Assembly: GCA_003963305.1 (NCBI GenBank)
Contig: RXJR01000015.1
Coordinates: 1 to 64,000, forward strand
Source: Candidatus Melainabacteria bacterium
GTDB taxonomy: Bacteria > Cyanobacteriota > Vampirovibrionia > Obscuribacterales > Obscuribacteraceae
Direction: 5' to 3'
DNA: 64,000 bases
Below are positions 51,371 to 59,841 of the stretch, piece after piece; position 1 is the stretch's first letter; every line of letters starts with the position of its first letter. The translations under genes and the position numbers were made by a program. Below the pieces are notes generated by a model, which saw only the letters and a list, made by a program, of their open reading frames with translations, did no database searches and was not told the DNA's origin.

Positions 51371-52621
51371 TTGAGATCCCCTACAGCCACAAAATTCGTC
51401 GTGAGCGCTGCACTGGTCGCTGCGGTCTTTTTCGTTCTCATTAATTTTGTCCTGCACCTTTCTGGTCTGGGCGCACAGCGGACACTGAATCGCGGCACGA
51501 TTGGTGATCGCGATGCCGCACTGAAAAGCGGTCGCGTCGCCAGTTGGTGGTTTTCGCATGCTTACCTGAATGAAACACCAGCACCAGATGTGGTGTTATT
51601 TGGCAGTTCCCAGTTAGGCGGGCTCCAGGCCGCCGACGCTAAATTCCTGAGAACACCACAAGACTACGTACTCGACCACAAATGTGTGAGTGTCGAAAAA
51701 CACTTACAAGAGCTGAATCTATTCGCAAATTGTTTTTCCATTGGAATCGTCGGCAGCATGATTTCGGATCACTTTATGATCAGCAAAGTGTTATTTACGC
51801 CGCAGAACAGTCCCAAGATCATGGTTGTGACAATATCTCCGCGCGACTTTATCGACGGATATCTTTCCTCGGTCACATCAACCGAGGTCTTTCGCTGGTT
51901 TTCACCATACCTGACTAATGTCGCCATCGGCGAAGACTTTCTCAGCGAACCAATCGAAAAGGTAACCTGGTTCACTACAGCTGGACTCCCTCTACGCAAG
52001 GCATTTCGCAATACGCATAGCGAACTCGACTCTGCTGAACTAACATTCCAGGAGAGCAACGATGCGTGGCACAGGGTCGAGCAAGACCCGCTACTAACGA
52101 CAACCAGAGATTCTCTGACCAACTTACGTCCGGGACAATGTATCGTCTCTCCCGAGATGCAGGAGTTCTTCCTCGATAATTCCAGCGACTACAAAAAGCG
52201 CTATAGCAAGCCATCGGGTGCAATGTACGAGCACCAAATAACCTGCTTCAACAAGATGCTTGCCGACGCTAAAACGCGGGGCATCAGCGTCCTGGTCGTC
52301 GGCATGCCACTGGATTGCACAAACTGGGAATTACTTCCTGATTCATTCTGGAATGACTATCGAGATCGAGTACAGGCAGCCTGCACCAACAGTGCCGCCA
52401 CCTTCATGGACCTCTCACATGACTCAGAATTTGGACGAGGCGATTTTGTCGATGGTGTGCATTTGAGTGCACGAGGTGGTTGGAAAGTCGCAGGAAGAAT
52501 CGCCCGCGTCATTGCGGCAACCCCTACACTTGCAACAGCGCTGAAATCAACTGAACATAAAGGCACCGCTAGTGTCCTTGCGGACAGACTGGATAACACG
52601 AAAACGTCGCTGACTTACTAA
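51371..52621 (+). CDS. Membrane-anchored SGNH/DltD-like protein
   Basis: 416 aa from TTG 51371 (CAGG lies upstream). One N-terminal membrane anchor (~8-32). The SGNH-like core has VVLFGSSQLGG (nucleophile Ser block) at ~75, ISPRDFIDGY at ~155, ISVLVVGMPLD at ~300 and FVDGVHLSARGG (catalytic His block) at ~365. This is the layout of DltD/AlgX-type O-acetyl or acyl transfer proteins that act outside the membrane. It is paralogous to the partial gene at 62906-64000, sharing RDF.D, TSEAF/TTEVF-like and VLVVxMP blocks. Substrate unknown. Confidence 0.78.
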   Translation: MRSPTATKFVVSAALVAAVFFVLINFVLHLSGLGAQRTLNRGTIGDRDAALKSGRVASWWFSHAYLNETPAPDVVLFGSSQLGGLQAADAKFLRTPQDYVLDHKCVSVEKHLQELNLFANCFSIGIVGSMISDHFMISKVLFTPQNSPKIMVVTISPRDFIDGYLSSVTSTEVFRWFSPYLTNVAIGEDFLSEPIEKVTWFTTAGLPLRKAFRNTHSELDSAELTFQESNDAWHRVEQDPLLTTTRDSLTNLRPGQCIVSPEMQEFFLDNSSDYKKRYSKPSGAMYEHQITCFNKMLADAKTRGISVLVVGMPLDCTNWELLPDSFWNDYRDRVQAACTNSAATFMDLSHDSEFGRGDFVDGVHLSARGGWKVAGRIARVIAATPTLATALKSTEHKGTASVLADRLDNTKTSLTY

Positions 52622-52643
52622 TGCGCTCCTGAACCAATGAAAA

Positions 52644-52664
52644 GAGCGGCACATAATGCCGCTC
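52644..52664. terminator. Hairpin GAGCGGCA/TGCCGCTC (bidirectional terminator candidate)
   Basis: An 8-bp perfect stem with a 5-nt loop between two convergent genes (51371 plus, 52743 minus). Neither side has a long T-run. The same stem core recurs at 54075-54101. Confidence 0.6.
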
Positions 52665-52742
52665 CTTCTCTCCCTAAAATTTTTGGCCATCAGATTTCAA
52701 CTTCAAAGCATTTTTTTTGAAGTCCAATCAAATTCTTTTGAA

Positions 52743-53873
52743 TCAACTTTTTGGAGGCTGCCCGGCATCCAATACTCTGTCTCCGGTCGGATAAAAGGTC
52801 GGATCTCCTTCGTTTCCAGGATCGAGATGCACTTGCGGTCGCACCGTGCTATTGCCGTCAGTCGAAATGCTCGGTCCGAAATCCAGAGTTTTGTCGCCAA
52901 GTTTCAAGCCAACTCCTGCGCCAACTCCGGAATTATCGTCCGCATTGACGTGTCCACCGGCACGAACATCAAAGACATTTGCGATGCCGGTATTTGCACC
53001 CGTATAGGCATCGGCGCCGTCAGGTGAGACATCAGCCCCGGCAGCGGCTTGCACATGCACGGGCCAGACATTGCCGCGCACATCACCGGACACGCCTGTG
53101 TGTCTTCCTGCATTAACACCGAAATCTGCGTCTCCATTGACCAGATTGAAGACGTTTGCACCTGCGCCTACCTGACTGTGCACGCCATCACGGTTAAATC
53201 CGATTCCCGCACCGGCTCTGGCATGCACTGGTCCGCCCATTGGCATGAACTCAGCATCGACGCGCGTCTCTTGCCCAAGTTGCAACTCGGTGCTGGCTAC
53301 GCCTACATTCACACCCAGGTCTAGAGATCCGCCTTTTACGCCGGCTTTGATAATGCCCAGGTCCAATCCATAGAATTCCGGCTCCGGCTCATTGTAGGCC
53401 GAATCATAAGCAGGGCTTGCCGGTGTTTCCGGAGCAAACTTGCTGTGCGGAGCGTAGCCAGGGTGAAGTTTAACTTCTGATTGTGGTTCTATGCGTTGCT
53501 TATCAGCATCCTGTCGGTCGCCCGGTCGACCGGCGAGATACTCATCGCGAAGGCGGTCGGCTGCAGATGTCTGTGAGTCTTTGTGCGATTTATCAAGATG
53601 TCTGTCTGCGGCACCAGACTGGTGTTCCACTACCTGTGGTGCCACCGCTTTCGCCTTCGCTTCTTCTTCATCGATCTGGTGCATCGCTTTCGACCAGGCT
53701 TTAGGATTGTGTTTGATAATCCTCTCGCGTTCGTCGAGTGCACGATCCCAATTGTCTGGCTCACTACTCTTCCACATCTCCCATGCGCGCTGTGCAGCTA
53801 TTTCATCAGCTTGAAAGCTGTCGTGACCGCTGCGGGCGGAGTGGTGTCGGTGATGATTGCTGTGTCCATCCAT
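52743..53873 (-). CDS. Uncharacterised His-rich-headed protein with Gly/Val/Ala beta repeats
   Basis: 376 aa from ATG 53873 (MDGHSNHHRHHS). GAGG lies 9 nt upstream; the longer frame to 53909 is less likely. The first ~20 residues are His-rich. A charged helical stretch follows (~25-75, AQRAWEMWKSSEPDNW). A disordered linker follows. From ~residue 170 a Gly-Val/Ala alternating region begins (LDLGVNVGVA, HARAGAGIGF, SQVGAGANVF, VRAGGHVNAD). This resembles amphipathic beta strands of a solenoid or barrel. No signal peptide. Function unknown; similar His-rich openings occur in the SGNH-GH5 protein. Confidence 0.75.
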   Translation of the reverse strand: MDGHSNHHRHHSARSGHDSFQADEIAAQRAWEMWKSSEPDNWDRALDERERIIKHNPKAWSKAMHQIDEEEAKAKAVAPQVVEHQSGAADRHLDKSHKDSQTSAADRLRDEYLAGRPGDRQDADKQRIEPQSEVKLHPGYAPHSKFAPETPASPAYDSAYNEPEPEFYGLDLGIIKAGVKGGSLDLGVNVGVASTELQLGQETRVDAEFMPMGGPVHARAGAGIGFNRDGVHSQVGAGANVFNLVNGDADFGVNAGRHTGVSGDVRGNVWPVHVQAAAGADVSPDGADAYTGANTGIANVFDVRAGGHVNADDNSGVGAGVGLKLGDKTLDFGPSISTDGNSTVRPQVHLDPGNEGDPTFYPTGDRVLDAGQPPKS

Positions 53874-54200
53874 GATCGCTGTCCTCTTCGTAAAAATGAT
53901 TCCGCACACTGAGTCGATTACTTACATCAGGCGCACCGCAGATTGTTGATATGAATGGCTTTTGAAAAGCTCATTTGTTCAACGCCGTCATCGTCTGTGC
54001 GATTTCCTACATGTTCGTATGGACCAGTGTCCGAACTGTGTCCAATACTTGCGTAAACTACGCGTACAAAAGCAAAGAGCGGCATGAATGATGCCGCTCT
54101 TACAATATGCTGGATAATGCTTCTCTACTTCTTCAGCAGATTTCTACTTCTTAGGCAGATTTCTACTTCTTCGGCAGATCTCTACTTCTTCGGCAGATCT
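53874..54200. other. 327-bp gap with hairpin and minisatellite
   Basis: Between two minus-strand genes. It contains a hairpin terminator (54075-54101) and 19-bp tandem repeats (from 54125). A CAGTGTCC/CTGTGTCC direct repeat lies near 54025-54043, upstream of the 52743 gene. No ORF. Confidence 0.6.
54075..54101 (-). terminator. Hairpin terminator of the 95-aa gene
   Basis: AAGAGCGGCAT-5 nt-ATGCCGCTCTT, an 11-bp perfect stem. Read on the minus strand it is followed by TGCTTTTG, a moderate T-rich tail. It shares its core with the hairpin at 52644-52664. Confidence 0.7.
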
Positions 54201-54220
54201 CTACTTCTTCGGCAGATTCT
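54125..54220. repeat. 19-bp minisatellite overlapping the 3' end of the 95-aa gene
   Basis: The landmark CTACTTCTT starts at 54125, 54144, 54163, 54182 and 54201, exactly 19 bp apart. A sixth, altered copy starts at 54221 inside the gene. In the gene's sense each copy reads ATCTGCCGAAGAAGTAG, so the stop region itself has been multiplied. Units show one or two substitutions. Confidence 0.9.
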
Positions 54221-54488
54221 CTATTTCTTCGAAAGTCAACAGGTCTTCGTGAAATCTGAACGAATCGCTGAACGCCTCAATTTTGTGCTCTCTGTCGCTT
54301 GAAAAGATCAAAGTCACCGGCACTTTGGCGCCAGCCTTACGATTAGCCTTAATTTGGCCTTGCAATTCAGCCTCATCTTCCGGGCTCAATCTCTTGATTG
54401 CCAGACGGTGACCGTTTAAGCCCACTCTCTTCGCGTCTGCTACTTTCAGGGGATGTCCATTGATTGAAACCGCTACCACTTCTATCAT
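54201..54488 (-). CDS. Small acidic/basic hypothetical protein (95 aa)
   Basis: ATG 54488. The protein has a beta-hairpin opening (IEVVAVSINGHPLKV), a charged helix (SPEDEAELQGQIKANRKAG), a strand (VPVTLIFSSD) and an acidic tail ending in ENLPKK. No signal peptide. The last codons and TAG are part of the 19-bp repeat array. Family unknown. Terminator at 54101-54075. Confidence 0.65.
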   Translation of the reverse strand: MIEVVAVSINGHPLKVADAKRVGLNGHRLAIKRLSPEDEAELQGQIKANRKAGAKVPVTLIFSSDREHKIEAFSDSFRFHEDLLTFEEIENLPKK

Positions 54489-54605
54489 CGTGCTCTGTTA
54501 CCTCTTATTGCCTGCCGCCGCAGAAAGCCACTGAATAGCTAACGGTTAAGCAACTCCGTTACCACCGCTAAAAGACTTCGACCGAGTTTAGCACAGCGTC
54601 GTCAC

Positions 54606-55571
54606 TTATCCATCTGAGTTTATTTTTTTGATGAGTTCTTGCAACACTTCGTCGGCGCGCTCATTGCTGACTTGACACGTACCGGCGTTTTCGTGCCCGC
54701 CGCCCTCGTACTTCAGGCAGAGTTCCCCGATATTTGTTTTTGAGCTGCGATTAACGATCGACTTCCCAATTGCAAAGACAGTATTCTGCTGCTTCAACCC
54801 CCACAAAACATGGATTGAGATGTTGGTTTCCGGATGCATTGCATAAATCATGAAACGATTACCGGCGTAAATCGTTTCCTCGTTCTTTAAATTCAAAACG
54901 AGCAGATTCTTATGTATCTGAGAGCAGCGATTGACCTGCTCCTTGAAGAGCTCTTCCTGCTCGAAATATAGATCGACTCTCTCTTTCACATCGGGCATCT
55001 GCATGATTTCTGAAATCTCTTTGTCTTTGCAGGCATCAATCAACTCCATCATCAGGTTATAGTTCGAGATGCGAAAGTTTCTGAACCGACCCAGCCCTGT
55101 ACGCGGGTCCATCAAATAGTTGAGCAGCACCCAGTCAGTTGGATGCAATATCTCTTCTTTGCTGAATTGTGCAGCATCTGCTTTATCAACGGCGACCATC
55201 ATGTCATTCCATTTAGAAGGAAATGTTTTTGCGCCGCCGAAGTGATCATAAACAACACGAGCAGCTGACATTGCTTTGGGGTCGATAATGTAGTTATCTT
55301 TCTCGCCCTTGTTGCGTATCATTTCACTGGAATGGTGATCGAAAGCCAGATGTACGCCTTCGACGTATGGCAAGTTGGTTGTAATATCCTTATTTGTAAT
55401 TTCAACTTTTCCATCTTGCATGTCTTTAGGATGAACGAACAAAATGTCGTCAATCATATCCAAATGCTTTAACAGCACAGCACACACAAGTCCGTCAAAA
55501 TCACTGCGTGTCACCAATCGACATTTGGTCGCGTCTTTAACCGAACCCGCGCTCGCATTGGGTGTTGTCAT
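54606..55571 (-). CDS. DHH-family phosphoesterase (exopolyphosphatase-like)
   Basis: 321 aa from ATG 55571; GAGG lies 9 nt upstream, and the longer TTG 55601 start is less likely. DHH motif I is TRSDFDGLVCAVLL, DHH motif III is LAFDHHSSEM, and the C-terminal DHHA1-type motif is YEGGGHENAGTCQV. The Asp/His set for two Mn ions looks complete. Relatives cleave short RNAs/pAp, cyclic dinucleotides or polyphosphate; these cannot be separated by eye. Given the PiT transporter elsewhere in the window, a polyphosphate role is attractive but unproven. It follows the Cys/Gly-rich gene by 74 bp on the same strand. Confidence 0.85.
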   Translation of the reverse strand: MTTPNASAGSVKDATKCRLVTRSDFDGLVCAVLLKHLDMIDDILFVHPKDMQDGKVEITNKDITTNLPYVEGVHLAFDHHSSEMIRNKGEKDNYIIDPKAMSAARVVYDHFGGAKTFPSKWNDMMVAVDKADAAQFSKEEILHPTDWVLLNYLMDPRTGLGRFRNFRISNYNLMMELIDACKDKEISEIMQMPDVKERVDLYFEQEELFKEQVNRCSQIHKNLLVLNLKNEETIYAGNRFMIYAMHPETNISIHVLWGLKQQNTVFAIGKSIVNRSSKTNIGELCLKYEGGGHENAGTCQVSNERADEVLQELIKKINSDG

Positions 55572-55645
55572 AGCGTTCAGCCTCACTATAGATTGCTTCA
55601 ATATCCTGCCGCATGAACGCGGATTCTAAACCAGGATCTTGAACA

Positions 55646-56353
55646 TTAATCATGAGGCTCGTATGATTCAAACTTACCTGCATCGGAAAAGCGCACAACA
55701 TCACCATTTGGCCAGGTGATGGATTCATTGTGATTCCATCCACCGCGACTGCGATAGATCGCACCGTTGCTCAGCACATGCTCGACGGGAGCGTCCATAG
55801 CTCCAGAATCTAGAGTCTTAACGACAGTCACGGGCATTCCATCTTTATCGACTAAAGAAAATCCGTGCATTCCGCCCAGTGTCAATTGATCGCCATTACT
55901 TACGGTAATCGTTTTGGTTCGGTCAGAACTGTCGGTTGAATATGGTGAATCGGAATTACCGGAGTTTTTCCCATTCGGCTCGAAACTACCGGAGTTGTTC
56001 AAGTTCGTCTCCAAATCAGGCAACATATTGGCGTACGGGGTGCCTTCGTACAACTTCGGCCAGAGGGCAGGTAGATCAATAGTCAAACCAAGCCCTTGCA
56101 AAACTTTGGTCATTTGACTTATTCCGGCTTCAAAAGCTTTTGGATCCTCGATCACGGGGCGCTCATTGCCGCTTCTGCCATGACAGCATCCGCAAGAACA
56201 ACCGCCGCCGCCACATCCTGAATCACGCTTCCAAATGGCGCTCGACAAATCTGCTTTGTCTCTCATTGATTGATCCTGCATTCCGTTATCAAAAGGGTTC
56301 ACGCCTTGTTGACAGTCGTAGTCGTTTGAGCCGCGCTCGGATCTCCAGGTCAT
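55646..56353 (-). CDS. Uncharacterised protein with Cys/Gly-rich cluster
   Basis: 235 aa, ATG 56353 with a perfect SD (GGAGG, 7 nt). A CGGGGCSCGCCHG cluster (~residues 47-59) gives five Cys and one His within 13 residues, a likely metal site or disulfide knot. Residues ~70-110 are helical. The C-terminal ~90 residues form short YD-like strands (GDQLTLGGMHGF, WPNGDVVRFSDAGKFES), related in style to the RHS-like repeats at the window start. No signal peptide or membrane segment. Function unknown. Confidence 0.7.
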   Translation of the reverse strand: MTWRSERGSNDYDCQQGVNPFDNGMQDQSMRDKADLSSAIWKRDSGCGGGGCSCGCCHGRSGNERPVIEDPKAFEAGISQMTKVLQGLGLTIDLPALWPKLYEGTPYANMLPDLETNLNNSGSFEPNGKNSGNSDSPYSTDSSDRTKTITVSNGDQLTLGGMHGFSLVDKDGMPVTVVKTLDSGAMDAPVEHVLSNGAIYRSRGGWNHNESITWPNGDVVRFSDAGKFESYEPHD

Positions 56354-56653
56354 GGCAATCCCTCCATGGGCAAATATATTTAGGGCTCAAGTGTCTATAC
56401 ACAACCTGAAGATTCTGGACACATACATTCCGATTTAATCTAAGCTCCTGACCAAACGACCACAACTCTGCCCAAAATTTTCGACAAAATGGCATCGCAA
56501 ATTAGATTGGCCTGGCAATCTGCTGCCATCCGTAACATCCTGGTAACACGTTATCGATACAACTATAAAGTTAGGGTAACTCTACTTACTAGCGCCACAC
56601 ACACACAGGACTTGACCGGGTTCACAGCCGGTCGTTTCTTCGAGGTCAATTCG

Positions 56654-57493
56654 ATGAGTGTACCGGTTCCGCCACCTATTGCATTCTCTACTGTACAAGC
56701 GACCGCGCAGCCGGCAACGGAAAAGCTGAATCTCGAAAGAGTCATCAATGTGACATTCATGTCCATGATGGAAAGCCCCGATCTTTCGTCTGTTTACAGA
56801 GTCAGATCAGGCGACACGGCGCGCTCGATCGTGACGATTGCGCTGGCCAAAAGACTGAAGCGCGAGGCGACGCATGGCGAGATCGAGAGCTATCTCCACG
56901 AAGTCAAAGAGCTGAACGCTGATGTCGATCATCTCAAACCGGGCGATGTATTTTTATTGCCAATCGATCACGAACATGCGCTCAACCATAGTGTCCGAAA
57001 ACCTGGTCCTTCACCAGATGTGACACGCAAGGTGATTGAAACTGCCAATAGCCCGAGACCGGCGAATGTGCAGACTGTGATCGCCCCACCGGGTCTCTCG
57101 ACAGTTCCCGGTATGTGCGTTAAAGCCGATCCATTAATTCGCATGCGCACGGCAGCAGCACCAGAGGTAGACGATACTACCGAAACAGTGACCTACAATT
57201 ACCAGGGCGAACTCGCATCAAGCTTTCTGGGGCTGTTCCGCTCATTCTTCACCGCCACTGAAACGAGAACATCGACCGGGCACCTACTTTCGAGTAGTAT
57301 CGAATATGATGGCTTTGGTACGACGCTGAAATTTATGACAATTGGCGGAGTGATTGAACTATCGTTAGTACGCTCGATTAAAACAACCTACGACAACTCA
57401 TCAAATTTATATTTGACCGTTCTTTGCTGTGCAGATGGCATGACGCACACACTCTTTTCGTCGCCGGACGGCTCGCGCTCATGGCGTGTGTGA
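56654..57493 (+). CDS. LysM-like domain protein (about 279 aa)
   Basis: ATG 56654 (MSVPVPPP) is chosen for GAGG 8 nt upstream; the frame runs back to 56489 without a better start. A LysM-type module (~residues 45-105) opens VYRVRSGDTARSIV and closes LKPGDVFLLP, with an insertion of about ten residues compared with standard LysM. A Pro/Val linker follows. The C-terminal ~100 residues are beta-rich (TYNYQGELASSF, GTTLKFMTIGG, LYLTVLCCADG). The C-terminus does not match that of the giant LysM proteins. No signal peptide. Confidence 0.75.
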   Translation: MSVPVPPPIAFSTVQATAQPATEKLNLERVINVTFMSMMESPDLSSVYRVRSGDTARSIVTIALAKRLKREATHGEIESYLHEVKELNADVDHLKPGDVFLLPIDHEHALNHSVRKPGPSPDVTRKVIETANSPRPANVQTVIAPPGLSTVPGMCVKADPLIRMRTAAAPEVDDTTETVTYNYQGELASSFLGLFRSFFTATETRTSTGHLLSSSIEYDGFGTTLKFMTIGGVIELSLVRSIKTTYDNSSNLYLTVLCCADGMTHTLFSSPDGSRSWRV

Positions 57494-57531
57494 AAGTCTG
57501 ACAGTAGTCTCTCAGACCAAAATTTGGTAAC

Positions 57532-58461
57532 GTGAATGGAGGTCAGGACACCTCGCGTACACGTGAATTTATGCATCCATTGATTCAGAAACTGAAATCA
57601 ATCAACTGGAGCTTCGTCTTAAAGGGCGTTCTCGCCACCATTCTTGCTATACCAATCGCTATTATGATCGGGCTGGCGCCTATTGTTGGACGGCCGTTGT
57701 ACAACCAGGTAATTTTTCATCCATCAAAATATCCTGTTGGCAGCGACTGGCCGCAGAAAGCCTGCGGCATAACGCCCGAAGACATTTACTTCCAATCTGA
57801 GAACGGCAATAAGCTACATGGATTACTTTACAGATTGCCGGGGGCAAAGAAAATCGCCCTGATCAGTCACGGCAATGCGGGAAACGCGTTGCAACGAGCA
57901 TTTCTTGCCGAACGACCGCTGAGCAACAATTGCTCCGTCTTTGCATACGACTATTCCGGCTATGGTCGCAGCCAGGGCGAGCCGTCGCTGGAGGGCATCG
58001 TGCAGGACGCGGAGGGCGCCTACAAATTTCTGCTCAGTCATAACTACAAGCCGGAGCAGATCATTTTCTTTGGTGAATCGATAGGGACGCTCGTAAGCGG
58101 CGAACTTTCGCGGCGCCACAAAAGCGCGGCGGTTATCCTTGAGTGTCCGCTTTACTCACTGCGCCATAAAGCGCTCTCCATTCTGCCGTTTCTGCAGTAT
58201 TATCCGCAGTGGCTATGGTTTGCTCCTGGATATTATCTAGACAACTCGACAGCTTTCCACGAGCAACATGCACCACTTTTATTGATTGCCGGAACGGCTG
58301 ACCATCTAACACCGATCGAACAAGCCAATCTGCTCTTTGATATGGCTGCGGAACCGAAAGGAATTCTTCGTATAGACGGAGGTGGGCACGGAGACAGAGT
58401 AATGATGTCATCTCCCGTCTATAAGAACGGCTTAGCCGAATTTATGCAAAAACTGGAGTGA
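57532..58461 (+). CDS. Membrane-anchored alpha/beta hydrolase
   Basis: 309 aa from GTG 57532; ATG 57571 is a plausible alternative that keeps the anchor. A membrane segment lies near residues 28-50. The hydrolase core shows ALISHGNAGNA (oxyanion region), FFGESIG (nucleophile elbow G-x-S-x-G), LLLIAGTADHLTP (Asp) and DGGGHGD (His). This is the FrsA/BAAT-like or bem46-type family, which cleaves acyl esters or amides. It lies 47 bp upstream of mscL and may be co-transcribed. Substrate unknown. Confidence 0.85.
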   Translation: MNGGQDTSRTREFMHPLIQKLKSINWSFVLKGVLATILAIPIAIMIGLAPIVGRPLYNQVIFHPSKYPVGSDWPQKACGITPEDIYFQSENGNKLHGLLYRLPGAKKIALISHGNAGNALQRAFLAERPLSNNCSVFAYDYSGYGRSQGEPSLEGIVQDAEGAYKFLLSHNYKPEQIIFFGESIGTLVSGELSRRHKSAAVILECPLYSLRHKALSILPFLQYYPQWLWFAPGYYLDNSTAFHEQHAPLLLIAGTADHLTPIEQANLLFDMAAEPKGILRIDGGGHGDRVMMSSPVYKNGLAEFMQKLE

Positions 58462-58508
58462 GAATTTCAAGAGGATATACTCGGGAAACATTTTGAAGGT
58501 GCCACCCG

Positions 58509-58925
58509 ATGATCAAAGATTTCAAAGAATTTCTCCTCAAAACAAACGCGTTTGCCCTTGCCGTAGGCGTCATCATCGGTGCAGCCACAGGAAAAGTCGT
58601 TTCAGCAGTTGTCGACGACTTGCTCATGCCGCCAATCTCTTGCGTCATGCCTGCAGGTGATTGGCGCGATGCACAAATTGTGCTGAGCAAAGGCGTTGAT
58701 CCCAGTGGTAAGCCGACGGTGAGTGCGGTCAAGTACGGGCACTTTCTTGGCTCGGTCATCGATTTCACCATCATTGCCTTTGTTGTGTTCGCCATCACCA
58801 AGACTGTATTACCGAAGGACCCAGAACCTGCACCGGCTGACCCGACCAAGCAATGTCCGGAATGTTTGGAGACAGTGCCGACGGCCGCGCGTAAATGTCG
58901 CGCCTGCTGCTCTGTGTTTGCTTAA
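58509..58925 (+). CDS. mscL: Large-conductance mechanosensitive channel MscL with C-terminal zinc ribbon
   Basis: 138 aa, ATG 58509 behind GAAGGTG. TM1 (FALAVGVIIGAATGKVVSAVVDDLLMPP) and TM2 (IDFTIIAFVVFAITKTVL) match MscL, including the N-terminal helix MIKDFKEFLLK. The periplasmic loop is of normal size. The usual C-terminal helix is replaced by a Pro-rich hinge and CPEC...CRAC, a zinc-ribbon pair. MscL opens under hypoosmotic stress to release solutes. The ribbon version is known in several non-proteobacterial lineages. Confidence 0.92.
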   Translation: MIKDFKEFLLKTNAFALAVGVIIGAATGKVVSAVVDDLLMPPISCVMPAGDWRDAQIVLSKGVDPSGKPTVSAVKYGHFLGSVIDFTIIAFVVFAITKTVLPKDPEPAPADPTKQCPECLETVPTAARKCRACCSVFA

Positions 58926-58928
58926 CCA

Positions 58929-59786
58929 CTACAGACGGTGGCTTATGTCTTTGATCTTTTCGGCATGGGCGAAGACTCGCTCAGCAAATTTGCTGTCACC
59001 TTCAGCAATCGACTGCTCCCGAGAAACTCCAAGCAATTCAAAAGCGGTCGTTGCGGTTCCGTATAATCGCGGTGAAACATACATATTGGGTAAGTACGTC
59101 TGAGGCACAAATCTTCCCTGATAAATAGCATCGAGCAACTCAAATGTGGATGGATCAAATTGTGCGAGCCAAGCGGGACCGCGCTCGGGGTAAGGATCCA
59201 TGTATCCGCCGTCGCCCTCGCTGCCGCAATACCATGTGCTCATCTCAGCAAAAAACTCGTCTGAATTAGTTCGCGCCCAGGTGGCAGCCCAGTGATTTTT
59301 GGAGGCAAGATATTGCTCTTTGACCGCATCGCGCATGGCGGCATCAAACCCAAAGTCCATCAGACCGTGAGCGAATTCATGAATACAAACATCGCGCAAG
59401 TCTAACCCTTCACGCTCAGGCAAAAGATTTTCCTCACCGCACGACGAAAACAAACCGCCCTGCCCGCGCACCCTCTGGTCGAAAGAGAAAATACCCGGAC
59501 GAGGTTTTCGCCTGCCTCTAAAGCGATGCTGGGGCAAATCTGAAGTCTTTTGCTTGAGACCAATAATGTGATATTCAGCCTTCGCGTGCAGAAGATTTGC
59601 CAGAACCTCAGGAGCCTTGTGCAAGGCATATGAAATCCTTCGGTGCGCCTCAATCAGTGCCACATCACTGACGTCTTCATGACCCATGATCAAGAAGCCT
59701 TTGTAGTGGACAGCCTTTGAGAAGAAGCCACGAAAGGGCTGAGGCAATCTGTAAATCTGTGGAGGCGCAATTTGGCTCGTGGTCAT
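58929..59786 (-). CDS. Gluzincin-like metalloprotein (HExxH)
   Basis: 285 aa from ATG 59786, set by AGGA 6 nt upstream. The zinc motif is H136-E-F-A-H140 (DVCIHEFAHGLMDFG). A downstream NSDEFFAEMSTWYCG gives the likely third ligand Glu. This HExxH plus E-F-x-A-E layout resembles the anthrax-lethal-factor/Pro-Pro endopeptidase class of gluzincins. No signal peptide or membrane segment. The N-terminal ~90 residues hold strands and helices ending in HRRISYALHKAPEVL. It follows the 147-aa gene by 55 bp on the same strand. Target unknown. Confidence 0.72.
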   Translation of the reverse strand: MTTSQIAPPQIYRLPQPFRGFFSKAVHYKGFLIMGHEDVSDVALIEAHRRISYALHKAPEVLANLLHAKAEYHIIGLKQKTSDLPQHRFRGRRKPRPGIFSFDQRVRGQGGLFSSCGEENLLPEREGLDLRDVCIHEFAHGLMDFGFDAAMRDAVKEQYLASKNHWAATWARTNSDEFFAEMSTWYCGSEGDGGYMDPYPERGPAWLAQFDPSTFELLDAIYQGRFVPQTYLPNMYVSPRLYGTATTAFELLGVSREQSIAEGDSKFAERVFAHAEKIKDISHRL

Positions 59787-59841
59787 AGGATGTCCTGCGA
59801 AGAGTTCAGCGAAACGACCTACGCAGACCAAATTACCACGG

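Noticed and set aside
54021-54043. CAGTGTCC/CTGTGTCC direct repeat, 11 bp apart
   Set aside because: Only 8 bp long and no linked regulator or promoter was visible; too weak to call an operator.
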